Assembly (NCBI GenBank): GCA_037127315.1
Contig: JBBBDQ010000231.1
Location: 371,001-435,000, forward strand
Source of the DNA: Ascarosepion bandense
Lineage: Eukaryota; Mollusca; Cephalopoda; Sepiida; Sepiidae
Direction: 5' to 3'
Length of the DNA stretch: 64,000 nt
The position numbers were made by a program, and so were the translations under genes. A model generated the notes under the pieces. It had not been told where the DNA came from. It saw only the letters and a program-made list of their open reading frames with translations, and searched no databases. Shown here one piece after another: positions 1-9,599 of this stretch. Each line of letters begins with the position of its first letter. The first letter of the stretch is position 1.

Positions 1-840
1 CAGAGATACCGAAAAACTGCAGAAGAACTTGAAAAAATAAAAATTTCGGTAAAAGATGAAGCCAGCGCGTTCAAAGTGGAATTGCCAATGGATGAAGAAG
101 AGCATCTAGGCATTATTTCATCTACTGCAGCTGTAAAGAAACTACAAATAAAGTTAAAAGCAAATGCAATGCACTAAACACGAAAATGGTCAGACAAACC
201 TCTTCAGGGTCAATATTCTGCTCCTTCTAAACCAGCTAATAGCGACAAACCTCATACCAATTAGTAGTTACGTTGTGTATGATTAAAAGCTCAAACTGAA
301 TATTTCATTCTTGCTGCTCAAGGAATTTACTTTCTAGCTAGAAATTATCAAGCAAACATACTGAAAAATTGTATTGACCCGAAATGCAGATTCTGTGATA
401 AATATCTAGTATTAGCATCTAACGAGTATAAAACGCAGCATGACTTGGTGAGCCAATATCTGCAGTAGAAAATCTAAAACTTTGATGAGAGAGAAATTGC
501 CAGAAATTGGTATTAACCACACCCAGGCGCAGTTACAGATTTAGGACCTGTAACAATTTTATTGGATTTTACAATACACACAGACAGATAAATCAGCTAA
601 TCGCTCAGATATGATGATCAAAAAAGTGTACTTCCTTATAAATATGTTAGTTTCTCCGGATTGTAATCTAGCATTGGAGTTCTTTAAAAACTATCAAAAT
701 ATAACCGTTTTGGAAATCTCAGAAATGTGGCAAATGAAGAAATCAATAATTCCAGTTGTGGCTGGCGTGCTCTGTTTGATTGTAAAACGTACTTGGAGAT
801 TCACTGAAGGGATCCCTCATGGTCAGTGACTTAAACAAAA
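1..840 (+). pseudogene. R2-type LINE 3' coding region, degenerate copy 1
   Basis: Decayed C-terminal part of a non-LTR retrotransposon polyprotein, recognised by comparison with the better copy at 2.6-3.5 kb. The order of matching blocks is the same: a lysine-rich stretch, a block with Q-Y near base 210, a Cys-rich finger near 385-405 (R-F-C-D-K), then the endonuclease region. The last open piece (611-829) ends in a block, M-W-Q-M-K-K then P-V-V-A-G-V-L, that parallels M-W-K-L-K-T then P-V-I-V-G-A-L in the other copy. Stops and frameshifts interrupt the rest, and the histidine part of the finger is missing. Divergence is clearly higher than between the other two copies, so this is an older or different subfamily member. 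The copy enters the window already truncated. Confidence 0.7.
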
Positions 841-1095
841 TAAAAAAAATACTGTTCTCACATTCTACGAAGGAATTGATCTATGTGATATGTGTGTATT
901 TTTAGGGTGTTTTCTTTGTTTTTATTTTACACAAAGGTGTTCGGTAAAAATGTCATGATGTCGTTTGTGAAATTAAGTCTCTGGTTGGGACCCAGAAGGA
1001 AATGAGTATACAACAAAAATAAAAGAAAACGATTATAATAATAATAATTATAATTATAACAAATATAATAGTAGAGTATAATAATAATAATATTT
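841..1095. other. AT-rich 3' UTR and (ATA)n tail of copy 1
   Basis: Non-coding sequence following the stop of copy 1, ending in an imperfect run of ATA/ATT triplets at about 1036-1092. The intact copy nearby also ends in (ATA)n, so this is probably the 3' UTR plus tail of the first element. Confidence 0.5.
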
Positions 1096-1669
1096 ACACC
1101 GGACAATGTGCAAACACTATGGAAAATATGTAAACAAACACTGGTATGAACATCACATTACAGAAATAGAAGATGTCACCATTCTATGAGATTACACCAT
1201 CTATAAAGACAAAAAAATGAAGCAAATACACCGGATATTATTGTTAAAAACCAAAAAGAAAAAACTTGCTTATTTATTGATATAGCTTGTCCAGTGGATT
1301 GCAACAGCAACCGAGGAATTCGAAAAAACTGTCAAAATATAAACCCCTGGAAATTGAAATAGAAAAAATGTGGAAATTAAAAACAAGTATCGTACCAGTG
1401 ATAGTAGGCGCACTTGGAATAATAAAAAATGAAACAAAAACACATTGAAAGAATCCCTGGAAACCCCAGCTTAAGAAATGTACAAAACAATTTTCTTGTT
1501 AAGTACAGCCCACACACTAAGGAGAACTTTGTCTATGTAACGCTAAGGGAGTTAGAGGCGACAGAAAAAACATGAAATGGAGACATAACAACACAACACG
1601 ACCTGTCTTAGGTCTTCCTGTAGACTTGGTATGCAGCGCGACTATAGCAGAAACCGATTTATAATGACA
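1096..1669 (+). pseudogene. R2-type LINE 3' end, degenerate copy 2
   Basis: Closely matches 3063-3650 of the next copy, covering the end of the coding region (the endonuclease part) and the 3' UTR, with in-frame stops (for example in the block matching I-L-W-D-Y-T-I-Y) and small indels. It starts abruptly after the (ATA)n tail of copy 1, so it is 5'-truncated. It stops just before 1670, where a third copy begins at an internal RT position, without an obvious (ATA)n tail of its own. Confidence 0.8.
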
Positions 1670-1670
1670 A

Positions 1671-2609
1671 ATGAATAGTGTGCCACATGACTGGATTTTA
1701 AAGACTTTAAATATATACAAGATATCGCCCGTCATCATCAATTTCATCAAACAGTGCATGTCTATATGGAAAACAACCCTTTACCTCAATCATATAAATG
1801 GAACCTATAAGTCTGATGAAATAAACATCAAAAGAGGTATATTTCAAGGTGATTCTTTATCTCCCTTACTATTCTGCATATCATTAATAGCACAAACCAG
1901 TCAACTTAATAAGACAGAATGTGGTTATAAAATAGGCCAAAAGAAAATAAGTCATCTATTTTACATGGATGAATTAAAGTTATATGCTAAGAATGATAAT
2001 GAGCTGGAAGGTCTTCTGCAAACTGTAAAATGCTTCAGCGAAGACATTCGAATGAAATTTAATTTGAATAAATGTGCTAAAGCTACAGTTTTACGTGGAT
2101 CAATACAAGAAACATCCTCAATTAGCCTAGACCCTGCTGTAACAATAAAAGAATTGAAACCAGAAGAAGCTTATAAATACCTAGGTGTAAATGAGAGCGA
2201 AAACATTCACCATAAAAAAATGAAAGAAATAGTGCGTAAAGAGTACTATAGAAGACTACGAATGATATTAAAAACTGAATTAAATTCACAGAACAGAGTT
2301 ATGGCCATTAATAGCCTTGCAATCCCAGTTGTCCAATATAGCTTTAACATCTTAAACTGGACTCTAAACGACATCAGGCGAATGGATGCTAAAACAAGAA
2401 AGCTTCTTTCTAAGCATAAGATGCATCATCCAAAGGCTGATGTAGACCGTCTATACATACCCCGTAAAGAAGGTGGAAGAGGTCTTATTCAGCTGGAATT
2501 GTCATACAAGACAACAACTATTGGCTTACTAACATACATAGAAACAACAAAGGACTGGATGATACAATTAGTAAGACAACATGAAGAAAGAAAGAAAAAT
2601 ATTCAATAA
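1671..2609 (+). pseudogene. Reverse transcriptase C-terminal half (R2-type LINE)
   Basis: 312 codons of reverse transcriptase that would copy element RNA into DNA at a nicked target. Motif B (residues 56-66, G-I-F-Q-G-D-S-L-S-P) is well preserved. Motif C reads Y98-M-D-E101 where the family has Y-x-D-D, so the second catalytic aspartate is replaced by glutamate. The first residues, N-S-V-P-H, match the conserved motif A block D-S-V-P-H, so the element is truncated exactly at the motif A catalytic position and shows Asn there. The thumb includes a Y-K-Y-L-G-V block (about residue 170). The annotated start is only the first ATG after the junction, not a native start. The frame closes at 2607 just after an A5 run. 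Confidence 0.85.
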
Positions 2610-3517
2610 TAAAAGAAGGCAGTAAATACAAACAAGATTTACAGTTAGTAGATTCTGTAGAAAAGCTAAACAGAAGCCAAGAACCAACTATTGCGGCAAA
2701 AAATATGAAAATGAAAGCCAAAAATAAAGCTCTTGAACAGATGAAACAGCGCTGGCAAGACAAACCTCTGCATGGCCAATATCCAGAACGTGCCAATAAA
2801 TCCAATGTTGACAAAGTTAATACTCATCGATGGTTACGTGCATCTGGATTAAAGTCTGAAACTGAAGGCTTTATTATTGCAGCACAAGACCAAAGTCATT
2901 TCACTAGAAACTTTCAGGCAAATATTATGCATAATAATATGGATCCAAAATGCAGGTTTTGTGATAAACACCAAGAAACAATAGACCACCTAATCTCAGG
3001 CTGTTCTGTGCTTGTCCCAAATGAATATAAAAATCGCCACGATAGAGTTGGACAATATTTACATTGGGCAATGTGCAAACATTATGGAAAATCTGTAAAC
3101 AAACACTGGTATGAACATCACCCAGCACCGGTTACAGAAATAGAAGATGTAACCATTCTATGGGATTACACCATCTACACAGACAGAAAAATTGAAGCAA
3201 ACAAGCCAGACATTATTGTTAAAAACCAGAAGGAGAAAACTTGTCTATTAATTGATATGGCTTGTCCAGCGGATTGTAACATAGCAATCAGGGAATTTGA
3301 AAAATTGTCAAAATATAAAGACCTGGAAATTGAAATAGAAAAAATGTGGAAATTGAAAACAAGAGTTGTGCCAGTGATAGTAGGTGCACTTGGAATGATA
3401 AAAAATGAAACAAAACAACACATTGAAAGAATCCCTGGAAACCCCAGCTTAAGAGATATACAAAAAATTGTCTTATTAAGTACAGCCCACACACTAAGGA
3501 AAACTTTATCTATGTAA
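2597..3517 (+). pseudogene. CCHC finger plus restriction-like endonuclease (R2-type LINE)
   Basis: Continues the RT protein in the -1 frame. Reading from 2597 restores a lysine-rich linker without stops before the ATG at 2705. Counting from that ATG (270 residues): a CCHC finger at C83, C86, H95, C100; the R-H-D block at 111-113; and the restriction-like endonuclease signature K167-P-D169 with a second acidic residue at D184 (L-L-I-D). A conserved block ending P-V-I-V-G-A-L-G follows at about 223-230. These features define the R2/R4/NeSL-type endonuclease that nicks target DNA. The finger and active-site residues look intact, so this half is better preserved than the RT. A single-base indel in the A-run at 2595-2599 separates it from the RT frame. 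Confidence 0.85.
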
Positions 3518-3651
3518 TGCTGGGGATGATAGGGAAGATAGAAAAACATGAAATGGAGCCATAACAACACGCCACTACCTGCCTTAGGTCTCCCCGCAGA
3601 CTTGGTTGGTAGTGAGACCAAAGCAGAAATCGAAATATGATGAAAAATGAC

Positions 3652-3692
<41 letters not shown>
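3652..3692 (+). repeat. (ATA)n tail
   Basis: About 13 triplets of ATA directly at the 3' end of the R2-type LINE, consistent with a simple-repeat tail made during target-primed reverse transcription and later expanded. Confidence 0.9.
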
Positions 3693-4130
3693 TGGTTAAC
3701 TGATCTGTAGAAATTTTTAACTTAATCCCATCCCACCCACAAGCATTAAACTCAACTCTCTGCCAAGCGAGAGATAACCCTGAGAAGATGCCCGCTGGAG
3801 CATAGACCAATTTTCGGATACACAGAAATCTTATATACAGATCTGAAACAAACCATTAATAAATATATTAGAGAAAAAGTAGAACTTAGAAAAATTCTGT
3901 AAAAATCTTAAATATGATATCGGAGAATGGCATCTGAATCACCAAACTAAAATAGAAGTTATTATGTCCAGGCTTCTTCATAAAGAACATACTACCATAG
4001 CCCATCCGTATTCTTTAAAAAAAGAAAGATCCTCCTGTGTGGTGGGTATGTCAAGAGCAATTCACCTAAAATATACTGACAAATTGCAGCGATTTTAATT
4101 CAATACGCTTAACATACAGAGAGAATTTCT
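3693..4130. other. No recognisable feature
   Basis: Unique-looking AT-rich sequence between the LINE tail and the first SINE. I saw no coding signature, tRNA box or repeat shared with the rest of the window. Confidence 0.4.
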
Positions 4131-4133
4131 GTT

Positions 4134-4413
4134 GTGGTAAAAAATTAAAAAACTGAGTTCAAATTCTACTTAAATTCCTTGCATTCACTTACGCCCAAAT
4201 ATTCTTGAGAAAGGTATTAATTCATCTTTTCTCTCTCCAGCTACGGGATGAATAGCAGGACGGAATAGATTCTATATATTTCGGTAGCAACGAGTCTACC
4301 GCAAAAAGTAAATACTGCAAGAAAAATCTTCTGCATCGTCAGCCATGGACCGAAAGAGACATGATCACCTAAGCGTTCATCACATTATGGAGCTTAACTG
4401 ACTAAACATACTC
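4134..4413 (+). mobile_element. tRNA-derived SINE (family A), worn head
   Basis: Shares its whole body with the better copies at 18.85, 36.41 and 54.25 kb: a B-box-like G-A-G-T-T-C-A-A-A-T-T-C, a central block ending in 'gggatgaatagcagga', the block 'tctaccgcaaaaagtaa', and a 3' part with 'gagacatgatc' and 'cttaactgac'. The A-box region is degraded. Confidence 0.8.
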
Positions 4414-4506
4414 CCAAGCAATAAAATTTAAAGGACTTTTTCAAAATATTGATTCATTTTACATTTTGCCTTTTACCAGCGAAATTAAACTGATTTAAAA
4501 ATATTA

Positions 4507-4507
<1 letters not shown>

Positions 4508-4560
<53 letters not shown>

Positions 4561-4586
4561 GTATATATATATATATATATATATTA
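4508..4586. repeat. (AT)n microsatellite
   Basis: Two AT runs separated by a short interruption. Confidence 0.95.
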
Positions 4587-4729
4587 AAAAAGCATTAATT
4601 AAAAGATGTTGAATGGCCATTTCGATATGAAGATCCCCACGGGGGACGACACATCACCTCAGCAACAGAAAAAACCTTTCAGAAACTGGAGAAAAATTAG
4701 TCTACTTTTCCTTTTTAAATAGATTGCAA

Positions 4730-4875
4730 AGAAATTTAAAAATAAATAAATAATAAAATAAAATAAAATAAAAATAAAAATAAAGGGAAAGAAAAAGAAA
4801 AAGAAAAAGAAAACGAAAAAAAAAAGAAAAAGAAAAAGATAGAATAAAATCAAATAAATAAGAAAAGAAAAAAAT
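4730..4875. repeat. A-rich simple repeat
   Basis: Purine-rich run of AAAT/AAAAT units followed by AAAAAG units; gives only low-complexity frames on the minus strand (F/L/Y-rich), which are not genes. Confidence 0.85.
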
Positions 4876-4945
4876 TGACATCGTCTGGGTTCGCAAAAAA
4901 AAGGGAGAATGTAACTAAAAATTAACAGACAGCCGTGTTAAATCG

Positions 4946-4950
<5 letters not shown>

Positions 4951-4997
<47 letters not shown>
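4951..4997. repeat. (AT)n microsatellite
   Basis: Uninterrupted AT dinucleotide run. Confidence 0.95.
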
Positions 4998-4999
<2 letters not shown>

Positions 5000-5000
<1 letters not shown>

Positions 5001-5480
5001 TCGATAATTGGCTATTTTACTATAAAATTACATTTTTATACACACATGGTGCTTTGATCCAATGTTCTATAGCTGGGACAATAATAGGTGTAGACCTGGA
5101 AACAACAACAATAGATAGCTTGCTCCACATTCCCAAAAATATCCCGATCCCGGACTGTGGTAGTGACGATGTATAAACAACACATACTTTTCGCTCTTGA
5201 ACGCAGATCTGAAGCATCAGCCGAGAGTATAATGTACATACGCCGTGTGTTGAGACGTGCTGTCGCCTGTAACAAGTACACGATTTTTCTGATGTGAATA
5301 ATTATAACATCGTGTTAAACTACTGAAAGTCTAATTAATAATATACACAACTACCTCGATTCGACAACGGCTTAGAAGAAGAAATAAAATGTTGGAGAGA
5401 AGGCATCGTGCCATAGACAAAATTTTCATTTGGTCAAGTGAGAAGATTTTGTACTGAGGAAGTTCCGGTCAACTAACTAA
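5000..5480. other. No clear gene; short overlapping minus-strand ORFs
   Basis: About 480 bp of balanced composition (less AT-rich than surroundings). Two overlapping minus-strand ORFs of 65 and 81 codons (5020-5281) show no domain I recognise. It could be unique DNA or an unclassified repeat. Confidence 0.3.
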
Positions 5481-5753
5481 ACAGTAGGGGTTACGCTACT
5501 TTACAAAGAAACATCATTGAATTTATTAGAACGTATTTTAAGCGACATAAACCAACTTTTGTCATGGCCGCCAATTTTTGGTTCTGATGTTTCGAAATTG
5601 CTCTTCGTGCTAATTGAAGAAGCAGAGGCAGCGAATAGTAGAGTTTATCAGGAAATATCGGCGAGAGATGTCATTCTCAGTTGGAAGTCTCTGTTTCTTT
5701 ACTCAAAACAGAGCTCCCTCACATATGAGCAATTTGTTGCAGAACTAGTGTAA
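5481..5753 (+). CDS. Possible exon, unknown protein
   Basis: Open frame of about 90 codons from after the stop at 5478 to the stop at 5751, without an ATG near its start. Composition is protein-like: alternating hydrophobic and charged residues (L-L-E-R-I-L-S-D-I-N, V-L-I-E-E-A-E-A-A-N), with a helical rather than low-complexity character. A splice-donor-like 'gtaaga' lies at the end (about 5750), but no strong acceptor is obvious upstream. No family recognised. It may be an exon, a fragment of a domesticated or unclassified element, or chance. Confidence 0.25.
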   Translation, partial: TVGVTLLYKETSLNLLERILSDINQLLSWPPIFGSDVSKLLFVLIEEAEAANSRVYQEISARDVILSWKSLFLYSKQSSLTYEQFVAELV

Positions 5754-6027
5754 GAGATACATCCGTGGATTTTTTGAAAAGTCAATTTAGCCTCAATTAA
5801 TTATTGGCATTAATTTTACAGATTTCGTGCGATGGCTATAATTAGTGTGCGATGTTTCACATGTCTCATATAGAAATACGTTAGACCTGAAAGAAATTGT
5901 TATTACGACGCTTTACAATTTGAACGAAGATATGGTGAAAAAACATGCACTTCAATTAAGAAGCGATTAAGATCTATGTTGGAAGCAAATAGTTGCTATT
6001 TTAAATTATGAATGAATGCAAAATATT

Positions 6028-6029
<2 letters not shown>

Positions 6030-6065
<36 letters not shown>
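6030..6065. repeat. (AT)n microsatellite at left edge of foldback
   Basis: AT run immediately left of a long inverted repeat. Confidence 0.9.
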
Positions 6066-6068
<3 letters not shown>

Positions 6069-6079
6069 GTATATCGAGG

Positions 6080-6611
6080 CAGCAAGTAATTTTCTAAACA
6101 TACGCTGTTAAATATAAGAGACAATGAATGTCTATTATGTTTAATCATGAGCCGTTCTAAACTTCGTATTTTTTGCTTTAATTTCATTTGAAAATAAAGA
6201 CAAAAATTCTCCAATATTTTAACTTTAAAACAGGAAATAACATATTATATTGCATTTGACTACACAGTTTTGTTGTCATTTCGTGCTATCCCGCGGCGTG
6301 ACGTCATAGAACCGCATCGCAAACTGAAGAACTGCGTTTATTATTTTTGGTAACTATTGCCGTTGCCAAGCGGAGTTTTATGTCAACACAAAATAATATC
6401 GTCGGTGATGGTGGATTTTATAATATTTCAGTTTAAACAACCTCTCTGAAGATAGCTTAGAAGAAAACCAATAAATAATTATCCAAATGTTGGAGAATTT
6501 TTGTCTTTATTTTCAACTGAAATTAAAGCAAAAATATGACGTTTAGAACGGCTCATGATTAAACATAAAAAGACATTCATTGTCTCTTATATTTAGCAGC
6601 GTATGTTTAGA

Positions 6612-6620
<9 letters not shown>
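6080..6620. mobile_element. Foldback element with ~135-bp inverted arms
   Basis: Left arm 6083-6224 and right arm 6487-6618 are near-perfect reverse complements (for example 'gacaatgaatgtct' versus 'agacattcattgtc'), separated by about 260 bp of unrelated sequence. AT tracts lie on both outer edges. This is the structure of a foldback or MITE-like element; no transposase is present. Confidence 0.75.

Positions 6621-6666
<46 letters not shown>
6621..6666. repeat. (AT)n microsatellite
   Basis: AT run between the foldback at left and the palindrome at right. Confidence 0.95.
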
Positions 6667-6669
<3 letters not shown>

Positions 6670-6992
6670 AATACCTAGAGAGCAAGACAACCTACCTTGG
6701 TTTCACCTAAACGGATCGTCAGGGAAAGCTTTCCCTAACAATCCGTTTAGGTGAAACCTAGGTAAGTTGTCTGGCTCTCTAGGTATTCTTTATTTATTCC
6801 ACACAATCTGATTATGGAGCGCTTTTTTGTTAGTTCATTGCTCGTGTTGTTTTTTTTTTCTATGGGCTACGGTTGAGCCGGTCTGAGCCCTTTTGACCGA
6901 TGTTCATGTACTTAGCTCTTTCTTTTTTAAAACCATTTTTCCCTTTTTCGTAAATATGTGGAATGTTTTTCGACACGAGTATAGTTTTATCT

Positions 6993-6995
<3 letters not shown>
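6666..6995. mobile_element. Palindromic repeat, family P1, copy 1
   Basis: The first part (6666-6793) is a near-perfect palindrome centred on 'gggaaagctttccc' at about 6729, with arms of about 60 bp containing 'tttcacctaaacgg' and its complement. A T-rich stretch follows, with the blocks 'ttttgaccgatgttcatg' and 'cgacacgagtat'. The same palindrome plus downstream blocks recur at 7947-8270, so this is a mobile, non-coding family and not an isolated hairpin. Confidence 0.8.

Positions 6996-7040
<45 letters not shown>
6996..7040. repeat. (AT)n microsatellite
   Basis: AT run, followed by TA/ATT-rich decay up to about 7085. Confidence 0.95.
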
Positions 7041-7044
<4 letters not shown>

Positions 7045-7074
7045 ATTATAATATATTATATTATAATATAATAT

Positions 7075-7290
7075 AATATAATTATATGGTTATGCCAATT
7101 TTTCATTGCTGCATGGAAATTTCTATGTTTCGAGATTAATTCTCATCATCAGGCAATGCTGGTGTGGTTGTGCAGATGATTTCGTCTGCACAACCACACC
7201 AGCATTGCCTGGTGATGAGAATTAATCTCGATACATAGAAATTTCCATGTGGCAATGAAAAACTGACATAACCATATAATTATATTATAT
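7075..7290. repeat. Large palindrome, ~105-bp arms
   Basis: Arms 7075-7176 and 7182-7288 are reverse complements with a few mismatches, centred at about 7180 with almost no spacer. The arms contain 'gcaatgctggtgtggttg' and its complement. Both ends pass into AT-rich runs. No coding potential. Confidence 0.85.
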
Positions 7291-7604
7291 TAAATTAAAT
7301 TCTATAATACTCATTATATTGAGCATTGTTCATAATAAAATAAATGCCAGAGAACTCACAATATAAAAAAACCTCGAGTCCTCTTCACTTGGAATTATAT
7401 ATATATGTATATTTAGAATTTATAACATAAATATGTTATAATATGACTATAAAAGTAACCATTTTGTTTCAACACAATCCGTGTTTTATCAACGATGAAT
7501 TTAATTACAATTTTGAGGGTTTTAAAATTAAAAAAGCTACTAGACCATCCTATCCAGGGAGGCGTTGCTACAAAGACAGGATGGACCAATCAAAACAAAG
7601 CAAT

Positions 7605-7690
7605 CTTTGGTCTGAAGGATATCAGCTCATCAGTACGGTTAGACTCCGATTGCTTTTTGACCCAGGATTGAAACCCGACCGAAGTATGCG
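7605..7690 (-). mobile_element. tRNA-derived SINE (family B), partial
   Basis: Carries the reverse complement of the block found at 8485-8545, including 'ggtttcaatcctggg' (B-box-like) and the part reading 'actgatgagct'. Only the centre of the element is present. Confidence 0.65.
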
Positions 7691-7879
7691 TTTATAAACT
7701 TTTCTATTTATCTAGTGCGGTGAAATAATATATCTGAGACTTTCCAGTGTTTTATTCTAATTGATTTTTTTCTTTCCTTTCTAGATTATGAAACGCCCTT
7801 CTTATTTGCTGATTCCCTGTCTCTACAGTGTATAAAATATATACAATATTCTCTCTTTTTCTTTCTCTTTCAGTCTCTC

Positions 7880-7886
7880 TCTGTAT

Positions 7887-7946
<60 letters not shown>
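7880..7946. repeat. (CA)n(TA)n compound microsatellite
   Basis: AC run then AT run directly left of the second P1 palindrome. Confidence 0.95.
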
Positions 7947-7950
<4 letters not shown>

Positions 7951-8270
7951 GTGAGCCATATGGATCTACCTAGGTTTCACCTAAACGGATCGTCACGGAA
8001 AGCTTTCCCTGACGATCTGTTTAGGTGAAACCTAGGTTGGTCCGTCTGGCTCACTAGGTATTTTTGATTTAATTCGCTCTACCTCAATATTGAACGCATT
8101 TTGTTAGTTGGTTAATCGTATCGAGGTTTTTTTCTTTGGGCTACGTGCTGACTCGGTCAGAACCCTTTTGACTGATGTTCATGCACTTAGCGCTTTCTTT
8201 TTTTTTTACAAACGTTTTGTCCCTTCTTCGTACATTCATGGTAGGTTTTCGACACGAGTATATTTATAAT
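7947..8270. mobile_element. Palindromic repeat, family P1, copy 2
   Basis: Same structure as the copy at 6666: a palindrome (7947-8060) centred on 'ggaaagctttcc', with 'tttcacctaaacgg' arms, followed by the T-rich block with 'ttttgactgatgttcatg' and 'cgacacgagtat'. Two members in 1.3 kb show a dispersed family. Confidence 0.8.
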
Positions 8271-8282
8271 CTCATTTACGCT

Positions 8283-8563
8283 CTCACCCCCTGATTGAGC
8301 ACTCTGGAAAAATAATAGACTTTGATAAACAGTAGCTACTCTGGCATGTACGCATCGCTCATTCCGTGAAATGAATTAGAGCGCGCTAGCTATTGGGCGC
8401 GTATAATGATATGCGCTAAAAAGTCTGCCTACTTCCACCGAACGCCCATATCCCAGGGGCAGAGTCGCCATTTCGGTCGGGTTTCAATCCTGGGTAAAAA
8501 AAGCAATCGGAGTTTAACCGTACTGATGAGCTGTGATACGGCGAAACGGATCTGTCTGCGGAT

Positions 8564-8596
<33 letters not shown>
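8283..8596 (+). mobile_element. tRNA-derived SINE (family B) with AT tail
   Basis: Matches the copy at 32.7-33.2 kb: an upstream block beginning 'ctgattgagcactctgg', then 'gctattgggcgcgtataatg', then a tRNA-like part with B-box-like 'gggtttcaatcctggg' (about 8488), then 'actgatgagctg' and 'gatgactatata' running into an (AT)n tail (8567-8596). Confidence 0.7.
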
Positions 8597-8598
<2 letters not shown>

Positions 8599-8761
8599 TA
8601 GTCTCATCTCTGTTTGAATCCGTTCATATTACTTTCTATTTGTCTCGATCGGTAAAATTGATATTTTACCTGAAACTTTTCAGTATTTTATTCTAATAGA
8701 TTCTTCTGTAGTATTTCTTGTCAATAGCTTACCTTAAAATTATATTTTTATCCACACAAAC

Positions 8762-8780
8762 ATACACACACACACACACA

Positions 8781-8837
<57 letters not shown>
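8762..8837. repeat. (CA)n(TA)n compound microsatellite
   Basis: AC run of about 48 bp then AT run of about 28 bp. Confidence 0.95.
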
Positions 8838-9039
8838 GCCTCAAGATTGTATGTAAACATGAAACACAGTATTTTGTACTTTTTTCTACCTATACAATCT
8901 TCAAAAATTAAATTCAACGCCAATCGCAATCTCTTTTCTTCTAAAACGCTGTTCTTTTATTGTCCTTTATACTCACTTCTTTTTCTGTGCGTATCCCTTT
9001 AGGATGTAGTCGATAATACCCCTTGTATTTCTCAATAAA

Positions 9040-9260
9040 TTTTATCCTCTTATATATCCTAAACCTTGTTCTACTATCAATTTGCTCAACCCATCAGTGT
9101 TTTACCCTGTCTCTCATTTTTCTATCCGTCCTGTGAGTATCCGATTCTCCGAGCTAGCCTTCCTCAATACTTGCCGCAGAATCTACAACTGTCTCTTCCT
9201 GATGTTAAGTGTAAGTTTCCTTTTCGTTTCCATTCCTTCTGAAACTTCATAGAAGATATT
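9040..9260 (-). pseudogene. RTE-like LINE C-terminal fragment
   Basis: The minus strand matches the region after the RT in the larger copy at 59.5-62.7 kb, where the protein runs L-L-S-I-x-K-R-Q-L-K-F-L-G-H. Here it is decayed: 'ctgtctcttcctgatg' aligns with the K-R-Q-L block. Short and without an open frame. Confidence 0.55.
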
Positions 9261-9599
9261 TTGAAAAATTTGAAAAAGTTGTCGCCAAATTTTAATGGTT
9301 GACAAACATAGCGAAAAAGAAGCACTCTAAAATGGTGAATAGGGATGACCCGATTATGCTGCACGATAACTCAGGGTTGTACGCTTTTTAATCAACTTCC
9401 TAAAACTGCATAGACTTAATTATCCTCCATGTTAACCTGATAACTGTCTTAGTGAGTATTTAAGCAATTTTGGCTGTTCATACGCATTAAAACATTCTTT
9501 CATTTCTCACGAGAAATCCTTTCAAGATGGAAACAAGAATCTAGAGAATTTGGAGAACAGTCATTTATCAACCTGGTTCCTATTTCAGCTAACTAGATT

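Larger units (their letters stand above)
1670..3692 (+). mobile_element. 5'-truncated R2-type non-LTR retrotransposon
   Basis: Best preserved of three adjacent copies. Sense-strand order is reverse transcriptase from just at motif A, thumb, CCHC finger, restriction-like endonuclease, about 140 bp of 3' UTR, and an (ATA)n tail (3652-3692). R2-like LINEs carry a single ORF with a C-terminal CCHC and PD-(D/E)XK-type endonuclease, which is what is seen. The 5' end lies inside the RT, the usual outcome of incomplete target-primed reverse transcription. Coding capacity is broken by one frameshift near 2597 and by substitutions at catalytic positions, so it is not autonomous. Confidence 0.85.

Noticed and set aside
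2595..2610. Programmed -1 frameshift between RT and endonuclease frames
   Set aside because: R2-type elements encode both in one ORF, and the heptamer is not a proper slippery site (G-AAA-AAT); a simple indel in an A5 run is enough.
3175..3810. 211-codon minus-strand ORF and other ORFs antisense to the R2-type element
   Set aside because: Antisense shadow crossing the (ATA)n tail (poly-Tyr), with no domain.
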